Positions 16,561 through 25,391 of a DNA stretch of 64,000 bases are shown here, piece by piece; positions within the stretch are counted from its first letter, which is position 1; every line of letters starts with the position of its first letter. The translations under genes and the position numbers were made by a program. The stretch comes from Protaetiibacter mangrovi (GTDB lineage Bacteria > Actinomycetota > Actinomycetes > Actinomycetales > Microbacteriaceae), in the NCBI RefSeq assembly GCF_024752305.1, contig NZ_JANTHX010000007.1, forward strand, positions 650,306 to 714,305, given 5' to 3'. Below the pieces are notes generated by a model that did not search any database, was not told where the DNA came from, and saw only the letters and a program-made list of their open reading frames with translations.

Positions 16561-17939
16561 GTCCGCTTCCCCCCCAGCCGCTCAGTCCGCTCGACGGCCG
16601 CTATCGCGCCGCTGTCGAGGGTCTCGGCGACCACCTCTCGGAGGCCGGGCTCAACCGCGCCCGGGTGCTCGTGGAGGTGGAGTGGCTGCTCTTCCTCGCC
16701 GACCACCGGATGTTCGGGTCGGCGCCGGTCGACGCGGAGCAGGCCCGCGCCCTGCGCAGCTGGGCCGTCGAGTTCGGCCAGCCCGAGATCGACGAGCTGG
16801 CACGGCTCGAGGCGACCACGCGGCACGACGTGAAGGCGGTCGAGTACCTCGTGCGTCAACGGCTCGCCGATCAGGGCCTCACCGAGCTCGCCGAGCTGAC
16901 GCACTTCGCCTGCACGAGCGAGGATGTCAACAACCTCTCCTACGGCATCACGCTGCGGTCGGCGCTGACCGACGTGTGGCTGCCGGCCTTCGACCTCGTG
17001 CTCGGCAAGCTCCGCGAGCTCGCCGTCGAGCACCGCGCGCAGCCGATGCTCGCCCACACCCACGGCCAGCCCGCGACGCCGACCACGTTCGGCAAGGAGA
17101 TCGCGGTGGTCGTGCACCGCCTGCAGCGTCAGCGCGAGCGGATCGTCGCCGTCGAGTTCCCCGCCAAGTTCTCGGGCGCCACCGGCACCTTCTCCGCCCA
17201 CCTCGCCGCCGACCCGGATGCCGACTGGCCCGCCCTGTCGCGCGAGTTCGTGACCCGGCTCGGGCTCACCTGGAACCCGCTCACGACCCAGATCGAGTCG
17301 CACGACGGCCAGGCGGAGCTGTTCGGGCGCATCGCCCACGCCAACCGCATCCTGCACAACCTGGCCACCGACATCTGGACCTACATCTCGATGGGCTACC
17401 TCACGCAGATCCCGCAGGCGGGTGCGACGGGGTCGTCGACGATGCCGCACAAGATCAACCCGATCCGCTTCGAGAACGCCGAGGCGAACCTCGAGCTCTC
17501 GAGCGCGCTGCTCGACGCGCTCGCCGCGACCCTCACCACGAGCCGCCTGCAGCGCGACCTCACCGACTCGACGACGCAGCGCAACATCGGCGTCGCCCTC
17601 GGCCACTCGCTGCTCGCCCTCGACAACCTCGGCCGGGGTCTCGGTGAGATCGCCGTGAACCCGCAGGCGCTCGCCGCCGACCTGGAGGCGAACCAGGAGG
17701 TGCTCGCCGAGGCGATCCAGACGGTGATCCGCGCCGAGGTGACGGCGGGCCGCTCGTCGATCGCCGACCCCTACGCGCTGCTGAAGGAGCTGACCCGCGG
17801 CAAGCGCGCGACGGCGTCGGATCTGGCGGAGTTCATCCGCGGCCTCGACATCGGGGACGCCGCCAAGGAGCGCCTGCTCGCCCTCACACCCGCGAGCTAC
17901 ACGGGCCTCGCGTCGGAGCTCGTCGACTACCTCGACTAG
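16557..17939 (+). CDS. purB: Adenylosuccinate lyase
   Basis: 460 residues, normal length. Family landmarks are SPLDGRYRAAV at the N terminus, HFACTSEDVNN, HTHGQPATPTTFGKEI with a catalytic His, and the signature loop GSSTMPHKINPIRFENAE with the catalytic Ser. It performs two steps: release of fumarate from SAICAR in purine synthesis and from adenylosuccinate to give AMP. It is translated from ATG 16557 inside the stop of the phosphatase gene. An inverted repeat (17965-18044) follows it. Confidence 0.97.
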   Translation: MSPLPPQPLSPLDGRYRAAVEGLGDHLSEAGLNRARVLVEVEWLLFLADHRMFGSAPVDAEQARALRSWAVEFGQPEIDELARLEATTRHDVKAVEYLVRQRLADQGLTELAELTHFACTSEDVNNLSYGITLRSALTDVWLPAFDLVLGKLRELAVEHRAQPMLAHTHGQPATPTTFGKEIAVVVHRLQRQRERIVAVEFPAKFSGATGTFSAHLAADPDADWPALSREFVTRLGLTWNPLTTQIESHDGQAELFGRIAHANRILHNLATDIWTYISMGYLTQIPQAGATGSSTMPHKINPIRFENAEANLELSSALLDALAATLTTSRLQRDLTDSTTQRNIGVALGHSLLALDNLGRGLGEIAVNPQALAADLEANQEVLAEAIQTVIRAEVTAGRSSIADPYALLKELTRGKRATASDLAEFIRGLDIGDAAKERLLALTPASYTGLASELVDYLD

Positions 17940-17964
17940 CCGCGGCGTCCGCCCGTCCACCCAT

Positions 17965-18044
17965 AGAAATGCAGGAGATCCTCGGCTCGGGTCCGACCTG
18001 CGGCCGCGGATCCAGCGGATGCCGTCCGTACGTCCTGCATTTCT
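17965..18044. repeat. Long-spaced inverted repeat downstream of purB
   Basis: Arms AGAAATGCAGGA (17965-17976) and TCCTGCATTTCT (18033-18044) are exact complements separated by 56 bases. It could form a stem-loop with a large GC-rich loop. The AT content of the arms stands out from the surroundings. No coding frame fits. It may be a repetitive intergenic element or a terminator of purB. Confidence 0.55.
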
Positions 18045-18078
18045 GAGACGGATGCGACGAACCGACCCCGGGTGGGCC

Positions 18079-18102
18079 GTGCGGCGGGGCGTGCGGCGGG
18101 GC
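18079..18102. repeat. Tandem duplication of a 12-mer
   Basis: GTGCGGCGGGGC occurs twice in direct succession, just past the stop of the minus-strand membrane protein gene. Confidence 0.6.
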
Positions 18103-18108
18103 GCCCGC

Positions 18109-18417
18109 TCAGTGCCCGTGCGGGTCGGTGCGGGGATCGCGGTGCACGGATCCGGCGGACCCGCTCGGCGCAGCCGGGTCGACGGGGTCGACCCGCTCGT
18201 CGCCGCCGATCTTCGGGCCGACCGCGATGAGCAGCGTGGCGAGGATCACGAGCGACGCGATGAACGCGACCGCCGCCATGATGAGCGCGAGTCCCCACTC
18301 GCGGGTGCCCATGAACACGAACGCACCGACGAAGACCCCGAAGACCGCCGCCATGACGAGCAGCTCGACGGGACGCATCTTGTCGCGCCACGAGGGCGTC
18401 GGCGACTGACCGCTCAC
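18109..18417 (-). CDS. Small two-helix membrane protein of unknown function
   Basis: 102 residues from GTG 18417 (VSGQSPTPSWRDKMRP). Two hydrophobic helices (about 17-37 and 42-66) are followed by a hydrophilic Asp/Pro/Ser/His-rich tail. No family recognised. Its GTG overlaps the stop of the upstream DUF308-like gene (GTGA), so the two form a coupled operon of membrane proteins. Confidence 0.72.
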   Translation of the reverse strand: MSGQSPTPSWRDKMRPVELLVMAAVFGVFVGAFVFMGTREWGLALIMAAVAFIASLVILATLLIAVGPKIGGDERVDPVDPAAPSGSAGSVHRDPRTDPHGH

Positions 18418-19043
18418 GCGCCCACCGCCTTCGCCTCGGCGGGTCGCGGGGTGCGCAGGGTGACGGCGGCGATCGCCAGCTGCACGCCGACGAGCACGGC
18501 CCACGCCCCGAGGATGCCCACGAGCAGGATGTCGGCGGTGACGGTTCCGGAGATGGTCTGCCCCTTGTCCTCGACGGAGTACGGATCGGCGAAGGTCTGC
18601 GGCACGAGCAGGAACGCGAGCCCGAGCGCCACGGTGAGCACGCCGGTCACGAGCCAGTCGCGCGCCGCCGGTCGGGTGCGGCGGAAGCGGATGCCGTCGA
18701 CCGTCTCGAGCGCCCCCGCGATGATCGCCCACGCGCTCACGACCGACACCAGGTAGCCGATGCCGCCGCCCGGCAGCACGAGGGCGGCGATCCCGGCCGC
18801 CGCCGTCACCACGCCCTGGATCAGCACCACACCGCGCAGGCCGCGATCCGCCCGCAGCCCCGAGGCCAGCAGCACGGCGGCCGTGACGACGGCGAACACC
18901 CCGAAGCCGACCAGCCCGAGCCGCGCGGAGTGATCCTGGCTGAAGGTGACGACGAGCCCGAGCACGAGCGCGGGAACGGCACGGGCGAGCGGAGCGACCC
19001 AGGTGTCCGGCGCTCCGAGAGCGGGCGAAGCTTCGGTGGGCAC
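18414..19043 (-). CDS. HdeD/DUF308-like multi-helix membrane protein
   Basis: 209 residues with six hydrophobic helices after a short cytoplasmic N terminus, in paired segments as in HdeD-type acid-stress membrane proteins (VLGLVVTFSQ, FGVFAVVTAAVLLASG, LIQGVVTAAAGIAALVLPG, VVSAWAIIAGALETVDGIRFRR). The helix-Gly-helix spacing and the GALETVDGIR stretch suggest DUF308; function is unknown. GTG 19043 has a TAGGAT -10 6 nt upstream. Coupled to the small membrane protein downstream. Confidence 0.7.
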   Translation of the reverse strand: MPTEASPALGAPDTWVAPLARAVPALVLGLVVTFSQDHSARLGLVGFGVFAVVTAAVLLASGLRADRGLRGVVLIQGVVTAAAGIAALVLPGGGIGYLVSVVSAWAIIAGALETVDGIRFRRTRPAARDWLVTGVLTVALGLAFLLVPQTFADPYSVEDKGQTISGTVTADILLVGILGAWAVLVGVQLAIAAVTLRTPRPAEAKAVGA

Positions 19044-19049
19044 CCGCCC

Positions 19050-19055
19050 ATCCTA
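19050..19055 (-). promoter_or_regulatory. Leaderless -10 element of the DUF308-like gene
   Basis: TAGGAT on the minus strand, 6 nt from GTG 19043. Confidence 0.5.
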
Positions 19056-19080
19056 CGTTCGGATGCGAGGACCGGCTGCG

Positions 19081-19971
19081 TCAGGCGACCGCCGCGACCG
19101 CCTGCTCGACGCTCGGGTGCCGGAAGGCGAACCCGGTGTCGGCGAGCACGGTGGGACGCACGAGCTGATCGGAGAGCAGCAGTTCGCGGCCGGCGTCGCC
19201 CAGCAGTGTCGCGATCGCGACGGACGGCGCCGGCAGCCAGTACGGTCGGCCCGCGTCGGCCGCCACCGCACGGATGACGTCGGCGGCCGTCGCGGACTGC
19301 GGGCCGACCAGGTTCACCGCCCCGCGGATGTCGGCGTCGAGCAGATGCACCAGCGCATCCGCCTCGTCGTCGAGCGAGATCCACGGCCAGTGCTGTCGCC
19401 CGGAGCCGAGCGGGCCGGCGAGCCCGAAACGGGCGAGGGCGCGCAGGGGGGCCGTCGCCCCGTCGGGTCCCACCACGAGCCCCGTCCGGGCGAGCGCGAC
19501 ACGGGTGCCGTCCGGGGCGCCGAGCGCCGTGGCCTCCCAGGTGCGCACGACCTCCGCGAGGAAGCCGCCGCCCGGCGCCGAGGCCTCGGTGAGCTCCTCG
19601 TCCGGCCGGTCGCCGTAGACGCCGACCGCCGAGCCGCTCACGAAGACGGGCACGGGCGACCCGGCTGCGGCGCGCGCGTGGAGCGCGCCGACGAGCGCCG
19701 TCGTGGCCTGCACCCGCGACGACAGGATCTCGCCCCGCCAGCGGCGGGTCCACGGGAGCTTCGAGAGGCTCGCTCCCGAGAGGTTGACCACCGCATCCGC
19801 GTCGGCGAGCGCCGCGGGGTCGAGGTGACCGCGCGCCGGATCCCAGCGGATCTCATCCGCCCCCTCCGGGGTGCGCCGCACGAGCACGACCACCCGATCA
19901 CCGCGTTCGCGCAACCGGGCCACCAGGGCACGGCCGATCATCCCCGATGCTCCCCCGACGACGACGCGCAT
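19081..19971 (-). CDS. TIGR01777-type NAD(P)-dependent epimerase/SDR
   Basis: 296 residues. The Rossmann start is VVVGGASGMIGRALVARLRERG (dinucleotide-binding GxxGxxG). A mid-protein VNLSGASLSKLPWTRRW segment is typical of the YfcH/SulA-like family. The C-terminal DUF1731 region contains GRPYWLPAPSVAIATLLGDAGRELLLSDQLVRPTVLADTGF and ends in a short Phe/Pro/Ser helix. Such proteins are thought to be sugar-nucleotide or cofactor-dependent oxidoreductases; the real substrate is unknown. A TAGCGT hexamer lies 6 nt before ATG 19971 (19978-19983), consistent with a leaderless mRNA. It stands alone on the minus strand. Confidence 0.9.
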   Translation of the reverse strand: MRVVVGGASGMIGRALVARLRERGDRVVVLVRRTPEGADEIRWDPARGHLDPAALADADAVVNLSGASLSKLPWTRRWRGEILSSRVQATTALVGALHARAAAGSPVPVFVSGSAVGVYGDRPDEELTEASAPGGGFLAEVVRTWEATALGAPDGTRVALARTGLVVGPDGATAPLRALARFGLAGPLGSGRQHWPWISLDDEADALVHLLDADIRGAVNLVGPQSATAADVIRAVAADAGRPYWLPAPSVAIATLLGDAGRELLLSDQLVRPTVLADTGFAFRHPSVEQAVAAVA

Positions 19972-19977
19972 GGCACC

Positions 19978-19983
19978 ACGCTA
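19978..19983 (-). promoter_or_regulatory. Leaderless -10 element of the epimerase gene
   Basis: TAGCGT on the minus strand, 6 nt from ATG 19971. Confidence 0.4.
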
Positions 19984-20006
19984 CGCGCGAGGGGCCCGAT
20001 GCGCAG

Positions 20007-21638
20007 TCAGAACGCGAGCGCCCGGTGCACCGAGGCGACCGCGCTCGACCCCTCGCCGACGGCGGCGGCGACCCGCTTCATCGAGCCGCGGCGCACATCC
20101 CCCGCCGCGAAGACGCGCGGCATCGAGGTCTCGAACGGGAACGGGTCGCGCCCGAGCTGCTGCCAGCGCGCGAGGGACAGCTCCGTGACGTCGGTGCCGG
20201 TGCGGATGAAGCCGTCGGCATCCGTGTCGAGGGCGCGCAGCCAGCGGGTCGCGGGCTCGGCGCCGATGAAGCAGAACAGGCCGCGGGCGGCGACCTCACC
20301 GGCGGAGTCGATCGCCACGGTGCGCAGTGCCGCGTCGCCGTCGAGGCGCACGACGTTGGAGCGCAGGTGCACCTGGATGCGCGGCTCGTCGCCGAGGCGG
20401 TCGACGAGATACGACGACATCCCGGCTCCCAGCTGCTCGCCGCGGACCACGAGATGGACGGGGCAGCCGTTCGCGGCGAGGTAGAGCGCCGCCTGGCCCG
20501 CCGAGTTCGCGCCGCCCACCACGACCACCGGCGACTCGGCGACCTGCCGCAGCTCGAGCGGGGTCGCCGCGTAGAAGATGCCGGACTGCTCGAAGTCGGT
20601 CCAGCGGTCGAGGTCGAGCCGCCGGTAGGCGGCTCCCGAGGTCACGATCGCCGATCGCGCGCGGATGATGCGGCCGTCGGCGAGGGTCACGTCGAGCAGC
20701 CCGTCCTGCTCCTCGAGGGCGATCGCCTCGCACGGCGCGTACACGCGCACCCCGAACTTGAGCGCCTGCAGGGTCGCCTGGCCGATGAGGTCTCCGCCGC
20801 TCACCCCGAACGGGAAGCCGAGGAAGTTCTCGATCCGGCTGGTGGCGGCCGCCTGGCCTCCCGGGGCCACCGCATCCAGCAGCACGGTGCTGAGACCCTC
20901 GGACGCTCCGTAGATGGCTGCCGCCAGCCCGGCCGGCCCGCCCCCGATCACCACGAGGTCGACCGCGCCGTCGCCGTTCGCCTCGTACGACAGGCCGAGC
21001 CGCTCCGCGACCATCCCCGGCGTCGCATGCAGCACCGGTTCGCCCTGGATGAAGGCGATCGGCAGGTCGTCCTCGCGGTAGCGGTGAGCGGGGTTCGGGT
21101 CGTCCGAGCTGATGGCGTAGGCGGTGTGCACCAGGTCGAGCCGCTCGGCGAATCGTCGCAGGGCGAGGAAGTCCCCGGAGCCGGGCGTGCCCACGAACTT
21201 GAGGGTCATCGCCGCCGATCCGCGTCGCAACGACTCCCGTCGGGCCCACAGGGCGTGCAGGATCACGTCGCACAGCGCGTCGTCCTCGTTCATGATGCGG
21301 CGCAGCTCGACCCGGTCGAGCACCCGCACGCGGGAGGAGACGCCGGCACGCGCCGTCAGGAAGGCGCTCTGCCCGTTAAGCAGGCCGAGCTCGCCCGCGA
21401 AGGTGCGCGGGCCCATCGTCACGAGCACCTCCTCGCCCATCCAGGCGAGGGCGTCGCGGACCAGTTCGATCTCACCCTCCTCGACCAGCACCATCGGGTG
21501 GTCCCGCTGCCCGGCGCGGAAGACGGTCTCGCCCGCGGCGACCTCCCGCGGCAGGGCGTGCGCGAGCAGACGATCCCACTGCGCGTCGGTCAGCGACGGG
21601 GTGATCACGGGGTCGGTCCGCGCGGGCTCGTCGGCCAC
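20007..21638 (-). CDS. Thioredoxin reductase-like flavoprotein with N-terminal cyclic nucleotide-binding domain
   Basis: 543 residues. Residues 1-130 form a cNMP-binding fold (GETVFRAGQRDHPMVLVEEGEIELV, RTFAGELGLLNGQ). Then comes a thioredoxin-fold-like linker (TLKFVGTPGSGDFLALRRFAERLDLVHTAY), and from about 230 a two-Rossmann flavoprotein unit: VIGGGPAGLAAAIYGASEGL for FAD and VVVGGANSAGQAALYLA for NAD(P). The CxxC redox pair of thioredoxin reductase is replaced by IFYAATP, so it cannot act as a classical disulfide reductase. GTG 21638 starts 1 nt before the nhaA stop region ends, so it is co-transcribed with the NhaA-DsbA gene. Ligand and partner are unknown. Confidence 0.85.
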   Translation of the reverse strand: MADEPARTDPVITPSLTDAQWDRLLAHALPREVAAGETVFRAGQRDHPMVLVEEGEIELVRDALAWMGEEVLVTMGPRTFAGELGLLNGQSAFLTARAGVSSRVRVLDRVELRRIMNEDDALCDVILHALWARRESLRRGSAAMTLKFVGTPGSGDFLALRRFAERLDLVHTAYAISSDDPNPAHRYREDDLPIAFIQGEPVLHATPGMVAERLGLSYEANGDGAVDLVVIGGGPAGLAAAIYGASEGLSTVLLDAVAPGGQAAATSRIENFLGFPFGVSGGDLIGQATLQALKFGVRVYAPCEAIALEEQDGLLDVTLADGRIIRARSAIVTSGAAYRRLDLDRWTDFEQSGIFYAATPLELRQVAESPVVVVGGANSAGQAALYLAANGCPVHLVVRGEQLGAGMSSYLVDRLGDEPRIQVHLRSNVVRLDGDAALRTVAIDSAGEVAARGLFCFIGAEPATRWLRALDTDADGFIRTGTDVTELSLARWQQLGRDPFPFETSMPRVFAAGDVRRGSMKRVAAAVGEGSSAVASVHRALAF

Positions 21639-21639
21639 G

Positions 21640-23532
21640 TCAGCTCCTCGGGGTCGTGTTCGGTTCGGCGTCCGTCTGCTGCAGGGCTCGGAGCAGGGAG
21701 CGGGCGTCGTAGGGGCCGGTGTGGCGGCGTCCGTTGATGAAGAAGGTCGGCACCGAGGTGATGCCCATCGCCTCGGCGTCGAGCATGTCGTCGCGCACGC
21801 GCGCCGTCACCTCCGCCGACTGCAGGTCGCGCTCGAACTGCGGCACGTCGAGGCCGAGTGCACCGGCCAGCCGCACGATGTCGGACGGCAGCTGATTGTC
21901 CTGGTCGGCGAAGAGGCCGCGCTCGAACTCCCAGAACCTGCCCTGGCGTGCCGCGGCCTCCGCCGCCTCGGCCCCGGCGAGCGCGTTCGGATGCTGATCG
22001 ACGAGCGGCGCATGCCGCCACACGTAGCGCACGTCGTCGCCGAGACGCTCGCGCACGTCCTGGATGACGCCCGACGCCTTCGAGCAGAACGGGCACTGGA
22101 AGTCGCCGTACTCCACGATCTCGTAGCGGGCGGTGTCCGTTCCGTAGACGTGGTCGCGCTTCGGGTCGACCGGGCGGGCGAGCACCTGGCCGGTGTCCTC
22201 GTCGGGATGCAGGGCGTCCGAGATCCGGAACACGATCGTCGCGACGGCGAACGCGATCACCGACGCCACCAGCACGCCGACCCGCGCCTCGTTCTGCGCG
22301 CCCGGATCGTCGATCGCCAGGTCGACGATGAACAGCGAGATCGTGAAGCCGATGCCGCAGAGCACGGCACCGCCGGCGATCCGGTCGAGGGTGAGCCCGG
22401 CGCCGAACTCGCCGACGTGCAGCAGCTTCATGACGGCCGATGCACCGAAGACGCCGAGGAACTTGCCGAGCACGAGCCCGGCGACGATCCCCCAGGTGAG
22501 CGACGACGTCAGGGCGGCGGCGAGGATGTCCGGGGTCAGCAGCACGCCCGCGTTGGCGAGGGCGAACAGCGGCAGGATGACGAACGCCACGTACGGGCCG
22601 TACGCCGACTGCAGGCGCTCGTTGATCGAGATCGACTCGCGCAGGCTGTTGGCCGCCGCCCGCGCGTACTCGCTGTTGGGCGACTGGCGGAAGGTGCGCG
22701 CGACATCGAGCGCGTGCTCCACGTCGCGCCGGTTCGGTCGGTACACCGGAACCATGAGCGCGATCGCCACGCCCGCCAGCGTCGGATGGACCCCGGAGGC
22801 GAGGAAGGCCAGCCACACGATGACGGCGAGGGTGCCGTAGACGAGACCGCGGCCCATCCGGAGATAGCGGGTGGCGAAGATGCCTGCGAGCCCGACGGCC
22901 GCGACGACGAGGGGCAGCGGCGTGAAGTCGCCGGTGTAGACGAGCGCGATGATGCTGAGCGCGCCGATGTCGTCGACCACCGCGAGCGCGAGCAGGAAGA
23001 CCCGGAGCCGGCCGGGCACGCGCGGGCCGACGAGCGCCAGCGCCCCCACCAGGAAGGCCGTGTCGGTGGAGATCACCACCCCCCAGGCGCGTCCTTCGCC
23101 GGACGGTCCCGCGATCAGCAGGAACAGGAGAGCCGGGATCGCCAGCCCGACGACGGCCGCCACGACCGGCACGAGGGCGCGCGACCAGCTGGTGAGCTCC
23201 CCGATCGCGAACTCCCGGCGTACCTCGAGACCGACCGTGAAGAAGAAGATCGCCATGAGCGCGTCGTTGACGAGCGCGTGCAGCGTGAACTCGAGGTGCA
23301 GCTCGCCGACCCCGAGCTGGAGGTGGGTCTCCCAGAAGGAGGCGTACGATCCGGCGGCGGCGTTCGCCCAGACGATCGCCGCGACGGTGGCGAGCAGCAG
23401 CATGAGCGCACCGAGGCGCTGCTGACCCACCGACCCGACCTTCTCGGCGATCGAGTGCCGTCGCCCCCGCTGCCCGCTCTCGGACCGACCGCCGCCCTCC
23501 TCGGGTCGTGCGGTGATCTCGACGTCCGTCAT
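21640..23532 (-). CDS. nhaA: Na+/H+ antiporter NhaA fused to a DsbA-like thioredoxin domain
   Basis: About 630 residues. The NhaA part (about 25-420) contains LVNDALMAIFFFTVGLEVRREF, VVISTDTAFLVGALALVGPRVP (the paired catalytic Asp region), VVDDIGALSIIALVYT and GTIGFTISLF-like GIGFTISLFIVDLAI. A C-terminal DsbA fold (about 450-630) has the motif YGDFQCPFC. NhaA exchanges Na+ for protons across the cytoplasmic membrane. The fusion is known in actinobacteria but the role of its thiol domain is not. I chose ATG 23532 because GGGAGGG precedes it; ATG 23583 would add 17 residues. It is followed by the flavoprotein gene with no gap. Confidence 0.93.
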   Translation of the reverse strand: MTDVEITARPEEGGGRSESGQRGRRHSIAEKVGSVGQQRLGALMLLLATVAAIVWANAAAGSYASFWETHLQLGVGELHLEFTLHALVNDALMAIFFFTVGLEVRREFAIGELTSWSRALVPVVAAVVGLAIPALLFLLIAGPSGEGRAWGVVISTDTAFLVGALALVGPRVPGRLRVFLLALAVVDDIGALSIIALVYTGDFTPLPLVVAAVGLAGIFATRYLRMGRGLVYGTLAVIVWLAFLASGVHPTLAGVAIALMVPVYRPNRRDVEHALDVARTFRQSPNSEYARAAANSLRESISINERLQSAYGPYVAFVILPLFALANAGVLLTPDILAAALTSSLTWGIVAGLVLGKFLGVFGASAVMKLLHVGEFGAGLTLDRIAGGAVLCGIGFTISLFIVDLAIDDPGAQNEARVGVLVASVIAFAVATIVFRISDALHPDEDTGQVLARPVDPKRDHVYGTDTARYEIVEYGDFQCPFCSKASGVIQDVRERLGDDVRYVWRHAPLVDQHPNALAGAEAAEAAARQGRFWEFERGLFADQDNQLPSDIVRLAGALGLDVPQFERDLQSAEVTARVRDDMLDAEAMGITSVPTFFINGRRHTGPYDARSLLRALQQTDAEPNTTPRS

Positions 23533-23622
23533 CCGGCCCTCCCGCTGGTCACCCGCGGGCGTGCCGGTGGCGTGCCCGCTCATCCTGACGCGCGGCCGCG
23601 ACCGGGGTCAACCGCACCGGCA

Positions 23623-23628
23623 TAGGGT
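23623..23628 (+). promoter_or_regulatory. Leaderless -10 element of the UBP zinc finger gene
   Basis: TAGGGT with a 7-nt gap to ATG 23636. Confidence 0.5.
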
Positions 23629-23635
23629 TGCGGGC

Positions 23636-24007
23636 ATGACCGAGCTGCGCATCGACGTCACGGTACCCCCGTCCGGGTCCGGATGCCGGGAGTGCGAGGA
23701 ACTGGGCGGCTGGTGGGTGCACCTGCGCCGGTGCGCCGGGTGCGGGCACGTCGGATGCTGCGACACCTCGCTCGGACGGCACGCGACGGCGCACTTCCGT
23801 TCGACGGGCCACGCGGTGGTGCAGAGCTTCGAGCCCGGCGAGGACTGGTTCTGGGACTACGCGAAAGAAGAGCTCGTCGACGGACCCGAGCTCGCGCCGC
23901 CCTCCTCCCGGCCGGAGCAGCAGCCGAGTCCCGGCCCCGCGGATCGCGTGCCCGACGACTGGCGCCGGCGGCTCGCGCTCCGCGACCGCGCGGAGGCGGA
24001 GGGCTGA
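23636..24007 (+). CDS. UBP-type zinc finger protein
   Basis: 123 residues. The zinc finger spans about 17-65: CRECEELGGWWVHLRRCAGCGHVGCCD, then the His-rich end GRHATAHFRSTGHAVVQSFEPGEDWFWDY. This is the ZnF-UBP arrangement, which in eukaryotes binds ubiquitin C termini. Bacterial stand-alone versions are common in actinobacteria and their ligand is unknown. The rest is a disordered Pro/Ser/Glu-rich tail ending in a short basic helix. It converges on dnaB with a 7-bp gap. Confidence 0.9.
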   Translation: MTELRIDVTVPPSGSGCRECEELGGWWVHLRRCAGCGHVGCCDTSLGRHATAHFRSTGHAVVQSFEPGEDWFWDYAKEELVDGPELAPPSSRPEQQPSPGPADRVPDDWRRRLALRDRAEAEG

Positions 24008-24014
24008 TCCCGGG

Positions 24015-25391
24015 TCAGGCGGGCGCCATGTCGGCGAACCGGGAGAAGGCGCCCTGGAAGGCGACCGTGATCGTGCCGGTGGGGCCGTTGCGGTGCTTGG
24101 CGATGATGAGGTCGGCTTCGCCGGGACGCGACGACTCCTTCTCGTAGGCCGACTCGCGGTGCAGCAGGATCACCATGTCGGCGTCCTGCTCGAGCGACCC
24201 GGATTCGCGGAGGTCCGAGAGGGCGGGCTTCTTGTCGACGCGCTGCTCCGGGCCACGGTTCAGCTGGGACAGCGCGATCACCGGCACCTGCAGCTCCTTC
24301 GCGAGCAGCTTCAGCGCACGGGAGAACTCGGACACCTCCTGCTGGCGGCTCTCGACCTTCTTGCCCGAGGTCATGAGCTGCAGGTAGTCGATCACGATGA
24401 GCTTGAGGCCGGCCTTCTGCTTGAGGCGGCGGCATTTCGCGCGGATCTCGACGAGCGTCATGTTGGGGCTGTCGTCGATGTAGAGCGGCGCGTCGGCGAT
24501 GCGTCCGCGGGTGGAGGCGAGGGTGGTCCAGTCGTCGGGGCGCACGTCTCCCTTGCGCAGCTTCTGCAGGAAGATGTTCGACTCGGCCGACAGCAGTCGC
24601 ATCGCGATCTCGCTGCGGCCCATCTCGAGCGAGAAGAAGATCGCCGGCAGGTCGTTGGTGATGGCCGCCGCCCGGGCGAAGTCGAGCGCGAGCGTCGACT
24701 TGCCGAGCGCGGGACGCGCCGCGATGAGGATGAGCTGGCCCGGGTGGAGGCCGTTGGTGAGCGCGTCGAGCTCGGTGAACCCCGTCGGCACGCCGAGCAT
24801 CTGACCGTCGCGACCGCTCGCGTGCTCGATCTCCTCGGTCGCCGCCTCGATCGCCTGCACGAGCGGCACGTAGTCCTCGGCCTCGACTCCCCCCGCGACC
24901 CCGTAGATCTCGGCCTGCGCGTTGTTGACCAGGTCGGTGACCTCGCCCTCGCTCGCGTAGCCCATCTGCACGATGCGGGTGCCCGCCTCGACGAGGCGCC
25001 GCAGCACCGCCTTCTCGGCGACGATCGAGGCGTAGTAGCCGGCGTTGGCCGCGGTCGGCACGAGACCGGTGAGCGTGTGCAGGTACTCGGGACCGCCCGC
25101 CCGCTGCAGGTTGCCCGTCTTGGTCAGCTCGTCGGTGACGGCGATGACGTCGGTGGGCTCGCCGTGCGAGTACAGGGTGAGGATCGCCTCGAAGATGATC
25201 TCGTGCTTCGGGATGTAGAAGTCGACCGATCGCACGGCTTCGAGCACGTCGGCCACCGCGTCCTTGCTGAGCAGCATGCCGCCGATGGCGCTCTGCTCGG
25301 CGAGCAGGTCGTGGGGCGGCGTGCGTTCCCCCTGCCACCCGTCGCGCGGGCGCTCCGCCTCGGATGCGAGACCCAGGTGGGCGATGGACAC
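24015..25391 (-). CDS. dnaB: Replicative DNA helicase
   Basis: 458 residues, no intein. The N-terminal domain (30-150) begins PPHDLLAEQSAIGGMLLSKDA. The RecA-like C-terminal domain has Walker A ARPALGKSTLALDFAR, Walker B LIVIDYLQLM, the RQQEVSEFSRALKLLAKEL helix and DLRESGSLEQDADMVILLHR. It unwinds DNA ahead of the replisome as a hexamer. The start is GTG 25391 with GAAGGAG 6 nt upstream; the frame is open to 25805, but that region has no coding character. It follows rplI after a 427-bp spacer, while in many genomes the two are close. Confidence 0.97.
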   Translation of the reverse strand: MSIAHLGLASEAERPRDGWQGERTPPHDLLAEQSAIGGMLLSKDAVADVLEAVRSVDFYIPKHEIIFEAILTLYSHGEPTDVIAVTDELTKTGNLQRAGGPEYLHTLTGLVPTAANAGYYASIVAEKAVLRRLVEAGTRIVQMGYASEGEVTDLVNNAQAEIYGVAGGVEAEDYVPLVQAIEAATEEIEHASGRDGQMLGVPTGFTELDALTNGLHPGQLILIAARPALGKSTLALDFARAAAITNDLPAIFFSLEMGRSEIAMRLLSAESNIFLQKLRKGDVRPDDWTTLASTRGRIADAPLYIDDSPNMTLVEIRAKCRRLKQKAGLKLIVIDYLQLMTSGKKVESRQQEVSEFSRALKLLAKELQVPVIALSQLNRGPEQRVDKKPALSDLRESGSLEQDADMVILLHRESAYEKESSRPGEADLIIAKHRNGPTGTITVAFQGAFSRFADMAPA

